A stretch of 64,000 nt of DNA from Halorientalis salina (GTDB lineage: Archaea; Halobacteriota; Halobacteria; Halobacteriales; Haloarculaceae). The DNA is taken from the NCBI RefSeq assembly GCF_005049285.1, contig NZ_SOSC01000002.1, positions 310,001 to 374,000 on the forward strand. The letters run 5' to 3'. A program made the position numbers and the translations under genes. Position 1 is the stretch's first letter, and the number at the start of each line of letters is the position of its first letter. Below are positions 16,879 through 27,198 of this stretch, piece by piece. The notes beneath the pieces were generated by a model, which worked only from the letters and a program-made list of their open reading frames with translations, was not told where the DNA came from and did not search any database.

Positions 16879-18501
16879 TCAGCGTTCCGCGTCGAGCGCC
16901 TGCCAGGAGAGTCGCGGGGTCCGGGCCGCGGCGACCTGATCGATGCGTCGGGCCGCCGTCCGCTGGGGGGCGCCGTCGAGCGTTTCGTCGTCCTCCGCGG
17001 CGACGGCGTTGAACGCGGCGGCCAGTTGATCGAGGGTGCGCTTGTTCTCGATCTCGGTCGGCTCGGTCATCAGCGCCTCGTCGACGATCTCGGGCCACTT
17101 CGTCGTCGGCGGGTGGACGCCGTAATCCAGCATCCGTTTGGCCACGTCCGCGGCGTCCTGCTCGCCCGCACTCGCGACGAACTCGTGGTGGAACGGGCCG
17201 AAGGGCACCTCGTAGTCGACCTGCTCGGCCAGGTAGTTCGCGTTCAGCACCGCTTTGGCGCTGGCGTCGGCGAGCCCCGGGTCGCCCAGCCGCGCAATGT
17301 AGGCATAGGTCTTGAGAAGCACCAGCCAGTTGCCCTGGAACTCGTGGACCTTGCCGATGGAGTGGTCGGGCTCGAACAACTCGAAATCGCCAGCACGGGT
17401 CTCGCGAACCCGCGGACTCGGCAGGAAGGGTGCGAGTCGCTCGGTGACGCCGACCGGCCCAGCGCCCGGGCCGCCGCCGCCGTGGGGCGTCGCGAACGTC
17501 TTGTGGACGTTGTAGTGCATGATGTCGAAGCCCATGTCGCCCGGCCGAGCGCGACCGAGCAGGGCGTTGAGGTTCGCCCCGTCGTAGTAGAGCAGGCCGC
17601 CAGCGTCGTGGACGATGGTGGCGATCTCCTCGATGTCGCGCTCGAAACAGCCGAGCGTGTTCGGGTTCGTCAGCATCAGCGCCGCGGTGTCGTCGTCGAC
17701 GGCCGCCTCCAGGGCCTCGATGTCGACGCGGCCGTCCTCGCCGCTCGGGAGTTCGAGCACGTCGTAGCCGGCCAGCGCCGCGGTCGCGAAGTTCGTCCCG
17801 TGGGCGCTATCGGGGACGATGACCGTCGACCGGTCGTCGTCGTTGGCCTCGTGGTAGGCCTTCGCGACGAGGACACCCGTGTACTCGCCGGCCGCGCCCG
17901 CGGGTGGCTGGAGCGTCACCGCGTCCATCCCGCCGATGCGACCGAGGTAGTCCTGGAGCCGGTACATGAGTCCCAGCGTCCCCTGGACGGTCTCGGCCGG
18001 CCGGTCGGGGTGGACCGCGGCGTCGGGCAGGGCGGCCACGTCCTCCGTGAACTTCGGGTTGTACTTCATCGTACACGACCCGAGCGGGAACGGGCCGCTC
18101 TCGACGCCGTAGTTCATCTGGGAGAGGCGCGTGTAGTGTCGGGCCAGTTCCGGCTCCGAGAGTCCGGGGAGTTCCAGGGAGTCCCGCGTCAGATCGTCGG
18201 GCAGCGGCGACTCCTCGCCGCCGACCGCGACTTCGGTGGTGTCCTTCTCCGAGAGCAGCGGTTCGTACTGCACGTCCGACTCGGTCCAGCGCGCCTGGTC
18301 GTAGAAGGTCCGCCGGTCGTCGGGGCCGTGGTCGCTGCTTACGGTTTCACCGCCTTCTCGCGGGCTTCGCCCGCTCGAATGGTCCGCGGAGCTTCGCTCC
18401 GCGCTACTCGCTCCTTCCGAGGACTCGCTGTCTCGCGGCTGCGCCGCTCGACTATTCGCGGACTCACTACGTTCGTCCGCGTCCCGCTCGTCCTCGCTCA
18501 T
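16879..18501 (-). CDS. gcvPB: Glycine dehydrogenase (decarboxylating) subunit 2, with unusual N-terminal extension
   Basis: 540 residues. The PLP lysine lies in [14 protein letters not shown]. With GcvPA it forms the P-protein, which decarboxylates glycine and passes the aminomethyl group to lipoyl-GcvH. The start overlaps the gcvPA stop by 4 nt (ATGA). Residues about 5-55 are Ser/Arg/Glu-rich and derive from a run of stem-loop sequences (18360-18481); the recognisable family N-terminus begins near R-T-F-Y-D-Q-A-R. The insert keeps frame and the rest of the gene looks intact, so the enzyme is probably active with a disordered leader. Confidence 0.95.
   Translation of the reverse strand: MSEDERDADERSESANSRAAQPRDSESSEGASSAERSSADHSSGRSPREGGETVSSDHGPDDRRTFYDQARWTESDVQYEPLLSEKDTTEVAVGGEESPLPDDLTRDSLELPGLSEPELARHYTRLSQMNYGVESGPFPLGSCTMKYNPKFTEDVAALPDAAVHPDRPAETVQGTLGLMYRLQDYLGRIGGMDAVTLQPPAGAAGEYTGVLVAKAYHEANDDDRSTVIVPDSAHGTNFATAALAGYDVLELPSGEDGRVDIEALEAAVDDDTAALMLTNPNTLGCFERDIEEIATIVHDAGGLLYYDGANLNALLGRARPGDMGFDIMHYNVHKTFATPHGGGGPGAGPVGVTERLAPFLPSPRVRETRAGDFELFEPDHSIGKVHEFQGNWLVLLKTYAYIARLGDPGLADASAKAVLNANYLAEQVDYEVPFGPFHHEFVASAGEQDAADVAKRMLDYGVHPPTTKWPEIVDEALMTEPTEIENKRTLDQLAAAFNAVAAEDDETLDGAPQRTAARRIDQVAAARTPRLSWQALDAER
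18360..18481. repeat. Cluster of four stem-loops inside the 5' end of gcvPB
   Basis: Four inverted repeats occur within 122 bp: GCGGGC-TTC-GCCCGC (18360-18374), CGCGGAGC-TTC-GCTCCGCG (18385-18403), GCGGC-TGC-GCCGC (18435-18447) and CGCGGAC..GTCCGCG (18457-18481). The same arm-TTCG-arm style is seen in non-coding DNA elsewhere in the window (2750, 27398, 37603, 55930). Here the cluster is translated, giving the Ser-rich N-terminal extension of GcvPB. Confidence 0.85.
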
Positions 18502-19835
18502 GGCGCCACCTCCGCCATCGCGTCGACGAAGCGGTCCGTCGTGTCGGCGGTCGTGTCGGTAACACAGACCTGCAACAGGTGTTCACCGACGACGTGGACG
18601 GCAAAGCCCTCCGCGCGGAGGTCGTCGGCGATGGCGTCGGCCGGCTGATCGGTCCGGGCACAGAATTCCCGGAAGTGGTGGCGGTCGTGGACCGGTGCCG
18701 TGACGCCGTTGATCTCGTTCAGGCGAGCGGCGAGGTCACGCGGGAGCGTCACGCAGTCCTCGGCCAGTTCGACGAGGCTGTCGGGGCCGAGCCAGGCGGC
18801 GTGGATGGCCGTCCGCAGCGCGACCCAGGCCTGGTTGGTGCAGATGTTCGAGGTCGCCCGCTCACGGCGGATGTGCTGTTCGCGCGTCTGGAGCGTCAGC
18901 GTGTAGGCCCTGTGGCCGGTGTCGTCCTCGCCGACGCCGACGAGTCGTCCCGGCACCTGCCGGAGGTAGTCCTCGCGAGTGGCGAACAGTCCCGTTCCCA
19001 TCCCGTAGGCGGTGCCCAGACCCAGTGTGCTGGCGTCGCCGACCACCACGTCCGCGCCGACGCTCGCCGGTTCCTCCAGGAGCGCGAGCGCAACCGGGTC
19101 CGAGCCGAGACAGAACAGTGCATCATGCGCGTCCGCGAGGTCGCCAATGGCCGCCAATGACTCCTCGATGGTGCCACGAACGGTCGGGTTCTCGGCGTAC
19201 ACCATCGCCACGTCCTCGTCGAGCATCGCTTCGAGAGCGTCCAGGTCGACGTTGGCGTCGACCATGGGGTATGACTCGACGGTGACGTCGGCACCCGCGG
19301 CGTAGTTCTCCAGGACCGCGCGTCGTCCCTCGGGCATGATCTCGGGGACCAGCGCCCGGTCGCCGGAGACCGAGCGAACGCGCTGTGAGAGGGTGGCAGC
19401 CTCGCCCAGCGCCGTCGCGGCGTCGTACATCGAGCAGTTGGCCACGTCCAGCCCGGTGAGTTCGACGAGCATCGACTGGTACTCGAACAGTACCTGGAGG
19501 AAGCCCTGGGCGACCTCTGGCTGGTACTGGGTGTAGGAGGTGAGAAACTCCGAGCGGTCGGCCAGGTGGTCGACCAGCGAGGGAACGTAGTGGTCGTAGT
19601 GGCCCCGCCCCAGCAGTTCCGTCAGGTCGTCGTTGCGGCCGAGCAGGCGACCGATTTCGGTTCGGACGGCCTGTTCGCTCCGCGCGTCGATGTCGAAGTC
19701 GCCGTCGAATCTGACGGCGTCCGGAATGTCGAACAGTGCTTCGACGCTGTCGACGCCGATCGCGTCGAGCATCGTCGCCGTCTCCGCGTCGGTGTGGGGT
19801 GCGTACGGGCTCCCGCGTGTATCGTTTTCGGTCAT
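18498..19835 (-). CDS. gcvPA: Glycine dehydrogenase (decarboxylating) subunit 1
   Basis: 445 residues, the usual length for the first half of the split P-protein. Recognisable blocks are [12 protein letters not shown] near 100 and E-N-P-T-V-R-G, followed by D-A-S-T-L-G-L-G. It pairs with GcvPB, whose start overlaps its stop by 4 nt. It is separated from gcvH by 169 nt, which carry a hairpin (19915-19927) and a CTTATGG TATA-like box about 70 nt before the ATG, so the P-protein pair may have its own promoter as well as read-through from gcvTH. Confidence 0.95.
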   Translation of the reverse strand: MTENDTRGSPYAPHTDAETATMLDAIGVDSVEALFDIPDAVRFDGDFDIDARSEQAVRTEIGRLLGRNDDLTELLGRGHYDHYVPSLVDHLADRSEFLTSYTQYQPEVAQGFLQVLFEYQSMLVELTGLDVANCSMYDAATALGEAATLSQRVRSVSGDRALVPEIMPEGRRAVLENYAAGADVTVESYPMVDANVDLDALEAMLDEDVAMVYAENPTVRGTIEESLAAIGDLADAHDALFCLGSDPVALALLEEPASVGADVVVGDASTLGLGTAYGMGTGLFATREDYLRQVPGRLVGVGEDDTGHRAYTLTLQTREQHIRRERATSNICTNQAWVALRTAIHAAWLGPDSLVELAEDCVTLPRDLAARLNEINGVTAPVHDRHHFREFCARTDQPADAIADDLRAEGFAVHVVGEHLLQVCVTDTTADTTDRFVDAMAEVAP

Positions 19836-19914
19836 GAGTGCGCTAGGTGAAACGAACCGTCGTCCCGCGAACGGCAGTGATGGGTGAGTGTTACGCGCCG
19901 GCCCATAAGATTGT

Positions 19915-19927
19915 CCCGGTTACCGGG
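19915..19927. terminator. CCCGGT-T-ACCGGG hairpin between gcvH and gcvPA
   Basis: A perfect 6-bp inverted repeat around one base lies 78 nt after the gcvH stop and just upstream of the likely gcvPA TATA box. It could mark the 3' end of the gcvTH message or serve as an operator. No U-tract follows. Confidence 0.35.
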
Positions 19928-20004
19928 GACGAGCGGGGTGCTCGCGTCGGCGCGTGGCGTCTCTCGAACGGGCCGAAAACCGCGAGAACGAGACGGACTG
20001 AGAG

Positions 20005-20388
20005 TCAGGCGATCTGGTCGCCGTACTCCTCGGGCGAGAGCAAGGCGTCGAGTTCGCTCTCGTCGTCGATGTCGACTTCGAGCATCCAGCCGTCGCCGTA
20101 GGGGTCGTCGTTGACGAGTTCCGGCGCGTCGACGAGGTCGTCGTTGATCGCCGTCACGGTGCCCGAAATCGGGGCGTAGAGGTCCGACACGGCCTTGATG
20201 CTCTCGACGACGCCGAAGTCGTCGCCTTTCGTGATCTCCTCGCCCTCGCTCGGGAGTTCGACGAACACGACGTCGCCGAGTTCGTCCTGGGCGAAGTCGC
20301 TGATACCGACGCGCACCGTGCCGTCCTCGCTGCGGGCCCACTCGTGAGAGTCCAGATACCGGCAGTCCTCGGGAACTTCGAAGCTCAT
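20005..20388 (-). CDS. gcvH: Glycine cleavage system H protein
   Basis: 127 residues with the lipoyl-lysine motif [14 protein letters not shown] near 60-73. GcvH carries the aminomethyl intermediate between the P- and T-proteins. Its start overlaps the gcvT stop by 4 nt (ATGA), so gcvT and gcvH are translationally coupled. The length and motif are standard for the family. Confidence 0.96.
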   Translation of the reverse strand: MSFEVPEDCRYLDSHEWARSEDGTVRVGISDFAQDELGDVVFVELPSEGEEITKGDDFGVVESIKAVSDLYAPISGTVTAINDDLVDAPELVNDDPYGDGWMLEVDIDDESELDALLSPEEYGDQIA

Positions 20389-21494
20389 CTATCGAGGAAT
20401 GGCAACGCCTGGGTTTGTGCCTTTTTCGACTCGCCGCGGACGGTGACGTAGACGTTGACGCCCGGACTCCGATACTCCACGGGGAGATACGCCAATCCGA
20501 TCGGCATGTCGAGCGTCGGACTCATCGTCCCACTGGTGACCTCGCCGATCCGGTCGCCGTCGATGTCGGTCACTTCGTAGCCGTGGCGTGGGACTCCGCG
20601 GTCGACCAGCCGGAAGCCACAGAGTTTCTGCTCGACGCCTTCGGCGTCGGCCCGTTCGAGGGCGTCCCGGCCGACGAACTCCGTGTCGAGTTTGACCGTG
20701 AAGGCGACGCCGGCCTCGTAGGGATTGCGGGGATTGTCCTCGGAGTGGAAGTCCTGCCCGGAGAGAAGAAAGCCCATCTCGATGCGGAGGGTGTCCCGTG
20801 CGCCGAGGCCGCAGGGCTGGCAGTCGAACGCTTCCCAGACCGCCTCGGCCTCGTCCCACGGCACGACGAGTTCGAAACCGTCCTCGCCGGTGTAGCCGGT
20901 GCGGGCGATGAGAGAGTCGACGCCCGCCACGCTGACCGCCTCGGCCTGGAACCGCGAGCAGTCACAGACGGTGGTTCGCTTGTCGTCGGCGACCGCATCG
21001 AGCAGCAGCGCCTCGGCCTCTGGTCCCTGGACGGCGAACATGGCGTACTCGTCGGTGACGTTCTCGACGGTCGCGTCCAGCCCCCACTCGTCGCGGTGGG
21101 AAACCCAGCGGTCGTACATCTGCTCGTCGTGGCCCGCGTTCGGGACGAACAGGTACTCGGCGTCGTGAGTGCTCCCGTCGGGGAGCTGGTAGACCACGGT
21201 GTCGTCTAAGATGATCCCGTCCTCGTCGGTGATCATCGCGTACTGGGCCTGACCCGGGGAGAGCGCGCCCACGTCGTTGGTCGTGAGTCGCTGCATGAGG
21301 CGTTCGGCGTCGGGACCGCTCACCTCGATCTCGCCCATGTGCGAGACGTCGAAGATGCCGGCGTCCTCGCGGACGGCCTCGTGTTCGGTCCTGATGGAGT
21401 CGAACTCCACTGGCATGTCCCACCCGCCGAACTCGGTGAACGTCGCCCCTCGGGCCTCGTGTACCCCGTGCAGTGGCGGTGTCCGTTCGGTCAT
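20385..21494 (-). CDS. gcvT: Aminomethyltransferase (glycine cleavage T protein)
   Basis: 369 residues. Recognisable blocks: [10 protein letters not shown] at about 22-31, D-V-S-H-M-G-E-I near 49, and the folate-binding [14 protein letters not shown] near 195. It releases ammonia and passes a methylene group to the folate-type cofactor. It is the first gene of the gcvT-gcvH-gcvPA-gcvPB block on the - strand; the 150-nt gap to adk holds divergent promoters. Gene order is the common haloarchaeal one. Confidence 0.96.
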   Translation of the reverse strand: MTERTPPLHGVHEARGATFTEFGGWDMPVEFDSIRTEHEAVREDAGIFDVSHMGEIEVSGPDAERLMQRLTTNDVGALSPGQAQYAMITDEDGIILDDTVVYQLPDGSTHDAEYLFVPNAGHDEQMYDRWVSHRDEWGLDATVENVTDEYAMFAVQGPEAEALLLDAVADDKRTTVCDCSRFQAEAVSVAGVDSLIARTGYTGEDGFELVVPWDEAEAVWEAFDCQPCGLGARDTLRIEMGFLLSGQDFHSEDNPRNPYEAGVAFTVKLDTEFVGRDALERADAEGVEQKLCGFRLVDRGVPRHGYEVTDIDGDRIGEVTSGTMSPTLDMPIGLAYLPVEYRSPGVNVYVTVRGESKKAQTQALPFLDR

Positions 21495-21644
21495 ACCGGT
21501 ATCGGCCCCGCCCAGCGACCTAACTCTTTGCCCTCGGGCAGCCTACAGCATCCCCGAACCCATCCCGCACGAACGTCGATCGCATCCAGCAGGATATGGG
21601 CCAGTTCCAACAGGTAGAAGTTCCGGGGTGGTGAAGCGGCGAGT

Positions 21645-22292
21645 ATGGCGAATCCCCACTTGCTGATCCTTGGGCCGCCGGGCGCAGGCAAAGGCACACA
21701 GAGCAGCCGCATCGCCGAGGAGTACGGCGTCGAGCACGTGACGACGGGCGACGCGCTCCGGGCGAACAAGGACATGGACATCAGCGACATGGACACCGAG
21801 TACGACACGCCGCGTGCGTACATGGAGGCCGGTGACCTGGTCCCGGACGAGGTCGTCAACGCCATCGTCGACGAGGCACTCAACAGTGCAGACGGGTTCG
21901 TCCTCGACGGCTATCCGCGCAACCTCGACCAGGCCGAGGAACTCGAAGACATGACCGACCTGGACGTCGTCCTCTCGCTCGACGTGAGCCGCGAGGAACT
22001 GGTCGACCGCCTGACCGGTCGCCGCGTCTGTGACGACTGCGGCGAGAACTACCACGTCGAGTTCAACCAGCCCGAAGAAGCGGGCGTCTGTGACGAGTGC
22101 GGTGGCGAGCTCATCCAGCGCGACGACGACAACGAGGAGTCGGTGAAAAACCGGCTGGACGTGTTCGAGGAGAACACGGTGCCGGTCATCGAACACTACG
22201 AGGACCACGACGGCTTCGTCGCCATCGACGGCGAGCAGACGCCCGACGAGGTGTGGGCCGATATCGAGGCTGCGGTCGACGAGCGGGCCTGA
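21645..22292 (+). CDS. adk: Adenylate kinase with zinc-binding LID
   Basis: 215 residues with the P-loop G-P-P-G-A-G-K-G-T (10-18), the L-D-G-Y-P-R motif near 87-92, and a LID domain holding four Cys (129, 132, 149, 152) that bind zinc. It interconverts AMP, ADP and ATP. It begins the conserved archaeal string adk-DUF106-cmk-truB, which normally follows secY at the end of the ribosomal spc cluster; secY is not adjacent here. A CGGCGATATCGCCG palindrome follows the stop. Confidence 0.96.
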   Translation: MANPHLLILGPPGAGKGTQSSRIAEEYGVEHVTTGDALRANKDMDISDMDTEYDTPRAYMEAGDLVPDEVVNAIVDEALNSADGFVLDGYPRNLDQAEELEDMTDLDVVLSLDVSREELVDRLTGRRVCDDCGENYHVEFNQPEEAGVCDECGGELIQRDDDNEESVKNRLDVFEENTVPVIEHYEDHDGFVAIDGEQTPDEVWADIEAAVDERA

Positions 22293-22369
22293 TCGCGGCG
22301 ATATCGCCGACTCGGTTTCTGCGGGCCAGAGTAAAAGGTTGATTAGCGGTGCTTTCCTACGGGCGGGTA

Positions 22370-23257
22370 ATGGCACGCACAGCGGAGAAAGTGGAGTCGC
22401 TCGCCAGGGAGGACGGCGAGTTGCTCGATGCGCTCGACGTCGTCCTGGACGTGGCCGAATCGGAGGGCACCGTCGAATGGGCCGACGTCAGCGACGAGAT
22501 GACGAGCGGGCAGTGGGGCCGACTCATCGAGACCGGCCTCCTGATCGACGCCGACGGCAACGGGTTCGCCGTCGACGACCCCGACGGGATCCGGGACGCG
22601 CTCGCCGACGACGAGGTCGAGGGCGCGGCGTCGGTCGACGACGAGGAATCCTCGTGGTCCCAGTACGACAAACTCGCGGCTGTCGGCGCACTGGGGATGA
22701 TGGCGGGCTACTCGCTGCCGTCGGTCCGCAACACCATCGGCGGCGGTCTGGACCTGCTCTTCGGCCCGCTCGAAGCGATCCTGCCCTTCTACGTCGTCGT
22801 GATGGTGCTCGCGATGTTGACCGGGCTCTACTCGACGCTCCTGCAGGCGAATCTCATGGACATGGACAAGATGGGCGAGTACCAGGCCCAGATGAAGGAG
22901 ATCCAGGAGAAACGCAAGGACGCCAAAGAGCGCGGCGACGAGGAGGCTCTGGACCGCATCCAGCAAGAGCAGATGGAGGCCATGGGCGACCAGATGGGGA
23001 TGTTCAAAGAGCAGTTCAGGCCGATGGTCTGGATCATGCTGCTCACCATCCCCGTCTTCCTGTGGATGTACTGGATGATCCTCGGTGACCAGACGCTCCA
23101 TCCCCAGACCATCACGATGCCGCTGCTGGGCTCCGTTAGCTGGCAGGAGGGCGTCCTCGGGCCGCTCCAGGCGTGGATCCTCTGGTATTTCCTCTGCTCG
23201 ATGGGCTTCACCCAGATCATCCGGAAGTCGCTGAACATCCAGACGACGCCGACGTAG
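22370..23257 (+). CDS. DUF106 membrane insertase-like protein (Oxa1/EMC3/YidC superfamily)
   Basis: 295 residues. An N-terminal HTH-like acidic domain (1-95) precedes a DUF106 core with three membrane segments (about 105-150, 215-235, 268-288) separated by a charged coiled coil rich in Met and Glu (155-205). Structures of archaeal relatives place DUF106 in the Oxa1 family, so a role in membrane protein insertion is likely. The start at 22370 is taken because it follows a short leader after adk and gives M-A-R-T-A-E-K-V. Neighbours adk and cmk are the usual ones. Confidence 0.9.
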   Translation: MARTAEKVESLAREDGELLDALDVVLDVAESEGTVEWADVSDEMTSGQWGRLIETGLLIDADGNGFAVDDPDGIRDALADDEVEGAASVDDEESSWSQYDKLAAVGALGMMAGYSLPSVRNTIGGGLDLLFGPLEAILPFYVVVMVLAMLTGLYSTLLQANLMDMDKMGEYQAQMKEIQEKRKDAKERGDEEALDRIQQEQMEAMGDQMGMFKEQFRPMVWIMLLTIPVFLWMYWMILGDQTLHPQTITMPLLGSVSWQEGVLGPLQAWILWYFLCSMGFTQIIRKSLNIQTTPT

Positions 23258-23303
23258 ACCGCTCGATTTCCGCTTTTCCCGCTCGTTTCGGACTCGACAC
23301 CAG

Positions 23304-24359
23304 TCAGTCCTGGTCGACCTGTACCTGTCGTCCTTGCACCAGGTTCGGCAGAATGTTCCGCAGGAAGTGGATGAACAGTACGAGAACGATCGGTCCCAGG
23401 AAGATGCCGTACCAGCCGAACGCGATGGAGCCGAGCACGTACGCGAACAGGACGAGCCCCATGTGCAGGTCGCCTTTCGACACGTACGAGCGGATGAAGA
23501 AATCGGGAATCGCGTCGATGACGATCAGCGTCACGACGAAAAAGAGCACGGGGTACCACAGGGGCACGACCTCGCCCCGGACGGCTCGAAACGCCAGGTA
23601 CGCCGTGTACGGGAAGTAGATGAGTTTAATCCCCACGACCGGAATGATAGTGAACACGCCGGTCAGCAGGCCGAGCAGCAGGGGGAACGCGACGCCCGTA
23701 CCCTCGGGCGCGACGAGGTCGAGTCCGTAGTACGTCAGGGCGGCGATCACTCCCGTGATGCCGATGATAACGAGGTTCCCCGTGTAGATGGTCGTCAGAT
23801 CGCTATCGACGCCGTTCATGAAGCCGACGAGGCCGGGCGTCCCCTCGAACGTGGACCGGAACCAGGCGGCGATACGCTCGTCGTCCTTGAGCAGGTAGTA
23901 AGCGACGACGACGATGACGAACAGTCTGAGCAGCCAGGTGAACACCACACTCGCGTAGCCGAGGAGTCGGCCAGCGTTCGACCGAAGCATCGTCGCCAGT
24001 CGCTCCGTCTCGGTGAGTTGCGCGAGGTCGAGATAGGGCTGGAGGGAGGCCCGGAGCTGCTGGATCCCCGTCTGTCTGAACAGTTGATCCAGTTCCCTGA
24101 CGGCGACGAGACCGCTGTATCCCAGAACCAGTAGTATCGGGATGCCCACGACGAGGAGCGTGGCCGTCGCGTTGAGACTGGGATGGTCAGTGCGCTGATC
24201 GAGCCACCGATCGACCGGTCGAATGGCGTAGTAGAGGAAGACGCCGACGACGATCGCGCCGATGAACGTGTAGAGGACAAAGGCGACGACGAGCGTCAAG
24301 ACCAGGCCCGCGAGGGTCCAGGCGACCTGGCTACGGGTCAGATCCCATGTCTCGCCCAT
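23304..24359 (-). CDS. AI-2E/PerM-family transporter
   Basis: 351 residues with about eight hydrophobic segments. The family pattern is clear: paired N-terminal helices ending in Y-Y-A-I-R-P-V-D-R-W, a soluble region (85-140), and the C-terminal G-S-I-A-F-G-W-Y-G-I-F-L-G-P block. These proteins are thought to export small molecules or act as Na+/H+ antiporters; the AI-2 label is historical. The gene sits on the opposite strand between DUF106 and cmk, breaking a gene string that is usually contiguous in archaea. Confidence 0.88.
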   Translation of the reverse strand: MGETWDLTRSQVAWTLAGLVLTLVVAFVLYTFIGAIVVGVFLYYAIRPVDRWLDQRTDHPSLNATATLLVVGIPILLVLGYSGLVAVRELDQLFRQTGIQQLRASLQPYLDLAQLTETERLATMLRSNAGRLLGYASVVFTWLLRLFVIVVVAYYLLKDDERIAAWFRSTFEGTPGLVGFMNGVDSDLTTIYTGNLVIIGITGVIAALTYYGLDLVAPEGTGVAFPLLLGLLTGVFTIIPVVGIKLIYFPYTAYLAFRAVRGEVVPLWYPVLFFVVTLIVIDAIPDFFIRSYVSKGDLHMGLVLFAYVLGSIAFGWYGIFLGPIVLVLFIHFLRNILPNLVQGRQVQVDQD

Positions 24360-24464
24360 GCAGGGAGATGTGCGAGGAGAGCCAAAAGCAGATTGTCGGG
24401 TCCGTTGTCACTGGTGACGGAGCGAAGACACAATCTCTTTTAGCGACAGTGACCGAGGGTCGGT

Positions 24465-25043
24465 ATGTTGATTACCGTTTCCGGTCCGGCGGGCAGCGGG
24501 AAGAGCACGCTCGCTGCCGGCCTGGCCGACGCGCTCGCCTACGAGCACGTCAGTGGTGGGGACATCTTCCGGTCGCTGGCCGACGAACGCGGCTACTCGC
24601 TGGTCGAGTTCAACAAACTCGCCGAGGAGGACGACCAGATCGACCGCGACCTGGACCGCCGGCTCCGAACGACGGCCGAGGAACGCGACGACCTCGTCCT
24701 CGAATCGCGTCTGGCCGGCTGGATGGCGGGCGAGCACGCGGACCTGCGCGTCTGGCTCGACGCCCCCTTCGAGGCCCGCGTCGAACGCATCGCCGACCGC
24801 GAGGACGAACCCGTCGACCAGCTCCGGGAGAGCGAGCGCACCCGGGCCGAAAGCGAAGCCCAGCGCTACCAGGAGTACTACGACATCGACATCGAGGACC
24901 GCTCGATCTACGACCTCGTCGTCAACACCGCTCGCTGGGACGCCGAGACGACGATGGAACTGGTGCTGGCGGCCGCCGAGTCCTACGACGCTGCCGGCGA
25001 CGAAGGGCAGTTCCCGATCGACGGCATCCGCTACGAGTTTTGA
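24465..25043 (+). CDS. cmk: Cytidylate kinase, archaeal type
   Basis: 192 residues with the P-loop G-P-A-G-S-G-K-S-T (7-15), then V-S-G-G-D-I-F-R, and E-S-R-L-A-G-W near 75-81. It phosphorylates CMP/dCMP. It belongs to the adk-DUF106-cmk-truB string, separated here from DUF106 by the AI-2E gene and from truB by a LEA-like gene, both on the opposite strand. A TTTAGCG promoter-like box about 27 nt upstream shows it has its own promoter. Confidence 0.93.
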   Translation: MLITVSGPAGSGKSTLAAGLADALAYEHVSGGDIFRSLADERGYSLVEFNKLAEEDDQIDRDLDRRLRTTAEERDDLVLESRLAGWMAGEHADLRVWLDAPFEARVERIADREDEPVDQLRESERTRAESEAQRYQEYYDIDIEDRSIYDLVVNTARWDAETTMELVLAAAESYDAAGDEGQFPIDGIRYEF

Positions 25044-25065
25044 GCAGTCAACCGGCGAACAGCGG

Positions 25066-26157
25066 TCAGCGCGGCCCGCCGACGGGCCCACTACACGTCG
25101 TTTTCGTCTCCTGATCGAGGAGGATCCCGGTCTGGACATCGCAGGTGACCGTCGGAACGCTGTCGGGTGGAATCGTGAACGCGGCGTCGAACAGCATCGG
25201 CCGGTAGACGAGCCGAACGCTCGCCGTCAGGTCGGTTCGCTCGCCGTTCCGAACGTGACTTCGGAACCAGGCGTCGACTTTCCCGTTGTCCATGCGGACG
25301 GGGTACTCCACGCGACGGCTCTCGCCGGGTGCCAGCGGCGGTTCCGACGTGGCGTCGAGCAGCGTCGCCCCCGTCGTGCTGGCCGTAAAGAGCGCGATAT
25401 CGTTCATCTCCAGAGTCACGTCGAGGGCTTCCGGCACGCTCGGCATCGGCACGTCCCCGCGGTTCGTGACCTCGAAGTGAAACAGAACGGTGGTCTCCTC
25501 GGCCGAGACCTCGCCCCACGTGGCCCAGCCCCGGTCGATCTCGTAGCCGACGGCCGGGCTGGCGCTGCCGAGTCGGAGCAGTCCGTCCGTGAGCTGGCTG
25601 ACGATCGAGCCCGTATCAAGGGAGTAGTCGTCCGCGAGTCCGTCGGCGGCACTGGAGAGGGCGTCGACGACCGGCGTCTCGCCGTCGAGGACGTGCTCTT
25701 CGACTGAGGGCATCGCGACGGTCAGAACGCCCCACGGCCCGAACGTGAGTTCCCCACCGGTCGTGACCGTGATCGATTCGTCGCTCTCGACGAAGGTCGC
25801 CCACAGCGCGGGGACGTTCTCGTGTTCGATCGACGATCGGAGTTGGAGCAACTGGTCGCCGGCCTCGAGTTCGAGCCCCTCCCGCTGCCCGGTCGCGAGC
25901 CGCACGCCGTTCAGTTCGATGTAGTATTCGACCCGCAACCGGTCGCTCACGGCAGCGAGCAGGGGCGAGACGCCCGTCACCCGAACGGTAGTGAGGACGT
26001 CGATACGCCGGTCGGCCAGTGGGTGCCAGGTACCGACGTCGTCGATCTCGACCGACGGCCGCTGGAACGCCGTCGACAGCAGCGTCGCAACGAGGCCGAC
26101 GCTTCCCGCGCCGACACCGACGAGCGCGAGGGTCGTCACCAGTCCAGCGGCGTCCAT
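25066..26157 (-). CDS. LEA type 2 / WHy-domain membrane-anchored protein
   Basis: 363 residues with one N-terminal membrane segment (about 4-28) and two repeated immunoglobulin-like WHy domains (about 40-140 and 225-340). The second has F-E-V-T-N-R-G-D-V-P-M-P, then L-A-P-G-E-S-R-R-V-E-Y-P, the spacing typical of LEA14-like proteins. Plant relatives protect against desiccation; in haloarchaea the role is unproven. The start at 26157 is chosen because it gives a Met followed at once by the membrane segment. It separates cmk from truB. Confidence 0.75.
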   Translation of the reverse strand: MDAAGLVTTLALVGVGAGSVGLVATLLSTAFQRPSVEIDDVGTWHPLADRRIDVLTTVRVTGVSPLLAAVSDRLRVEYYIELNGVRLATGQREGLELEAGDQLLQLRSSIEHENVPALWATFVESDESITVTTGGELTFGPWGVLTVAMPSVEEHVLDGETPVVDALSSAADGLADDYSLDTGSIVSQLTDGLLRLGSASPAVGYEIDRGWATWGEVSAEETTVLFHFEVTNRGDVPMPSVPEALDVTLEMNDIALFTASTTGATLLDATSEPPLAPGESRRVEYPVRMDNGKVDAWFRSHVRNGERTDLTASVRLVYRPMLFDAAFTIPPDSVPTVTCDVQTGILLDQETKTTCSGPVGGPR

Positions 26158-26269
26158 TCGACCGGTTCTTCGAGGACCGCCGACATAAAGAGCAGGACAG
26201 ACGGTCGGTCGGGTCGACCGCGCAGTCCCAATCGAACAACGTAAGCCGGGGCGGGTCGACGGCCATGAC

Positions 26270-27151
26270 ATGTTACGGGGTCCGCCGGCCGAGCGTTCGC
26301 CCGCCGAATTGCTCGAGTTCGGCGTCGTCAATCTCGACAAGCCACCGGGTCCCTCCGCCCACCAGGTCGCCGCGTGGGTCCGCGACATGGTCGACGCCGA
26401 CCGCATCGCCCACGCCGGCACGCTCGACCCGAAGGTGACCGGTTGTCTCCCCCTCCTGCTCGACGACGCCGCCCGCATGGCACAGGTGTTCGACGACGCC
26501 GACAAGGAGTACGTCGCCGTCCTCGAACTCCACGGCCCCGCCCCGAACGACCTCCACGACGTGGTCTCGACGTTCGAGGGCCGGATCTACCAGAAACCAC
26601 CCCGGAAGAGCGCCGTCCGACGGCAGCTCCGCGTCCGCGAGATGTACGACATCGACGTGCTGGAAGTGCAGGATCGGCAGGCGCTGCTCCGGGTGCGCTG
26701 TGAGAGCGGCACCTACGTCCGGAAGCTCTGCCACGACATCGGCCTGGCGCTGGGAACCGGCGCGCACATGGGCCACCTCCGCCGGACGGCGACGGGGACG
26801 TTCGACGACACCTCGCTGGAGACCTTAGAGGACCTCGCGGACGGGCTCGGCTGGTGGGAGGACGACGACGACGCCACGGCGTTGCGCGAGGTCGTCCAGC
26901 CCGCCGAGCGCGCGCTCGTCGGCCTGCCGAGCCTGACCATCGCTCCGAGCGCCGCCCGAGAGGTCGCCGAGGGCGCGCCAGTGTACGCACCCGGCGTCAT
27001 CGACGCCAATCTCGGCGACGCAGACGTCGATAAGCGGCCGCTCGTGGCCTGCTACACGCCTAACGAGGCCGCCGTGTGTCTCGGCCGGTTAGTCGGTGAT
27101 CCCGACGCAGAGCAGGGGACCGTCGTGGAATTAGCGCGGGTCCTGGTGTAA
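26270..27151 (+). CDS. truB: tRNA/rRNA pseudouridine synthase Cbf5 (TruB family)
   Basis: 293 residues. The catalytic Asp is D53 in H-A-G-T-L-D-P-K-V-T-G; V-N-L-D-K-P-P-G and the G-T-Y-V-R-K-L-C-H-D-I-G motif are present, and a PUA domain fills the C-terminal 75 residues. Archaeal Cbf5 makes pseudouridine in rRNA with H/ACA guide RNPs and at tRNA position 55. It closes the adk-DUF106-cmk-truB block and is followed 47 nt later by tRNA-Pro, one of its possible substrates. Confidence 0.95.
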   Translation: MLRGPPAERSPAELLEFGVVNLDKPPGPSAHQVAAWVRDMVDADRIAHAGTLDPKVTGCLPLLLDDAARMAQVFDDADKEYVAVLELHGPAPNDLHDVVSTFEGRIYQKPPRKSAVRRQLRVREMYDIDVLEVQDRQALLRVRCESGTYVRKLCHDIGLALGTGAHMGHLRRTATGTFDDTSLETLEDLADGLGWWEDDDDATALREVVQPAERALVGLPSLTIAPSAAREVAEGAPVYAPGVIDANLGDADVDKRPLVACYTPNEAAVCLGRLVGDPDAEQGTVVELARVLV

Positions 27152-27198
27152 TCGCAAAACGAAGCGTTTAATCGGGGGACCCTCGTCTTCCCGAGTGC

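Noticed and set aside
20005-21494. Glycine riboswitch ahead of the gcv genes
   Set aside because: The 150-nt space upstream of gcvT shows no paired aptamer-like structure, and such riboswitches are not established in haloarchaea.
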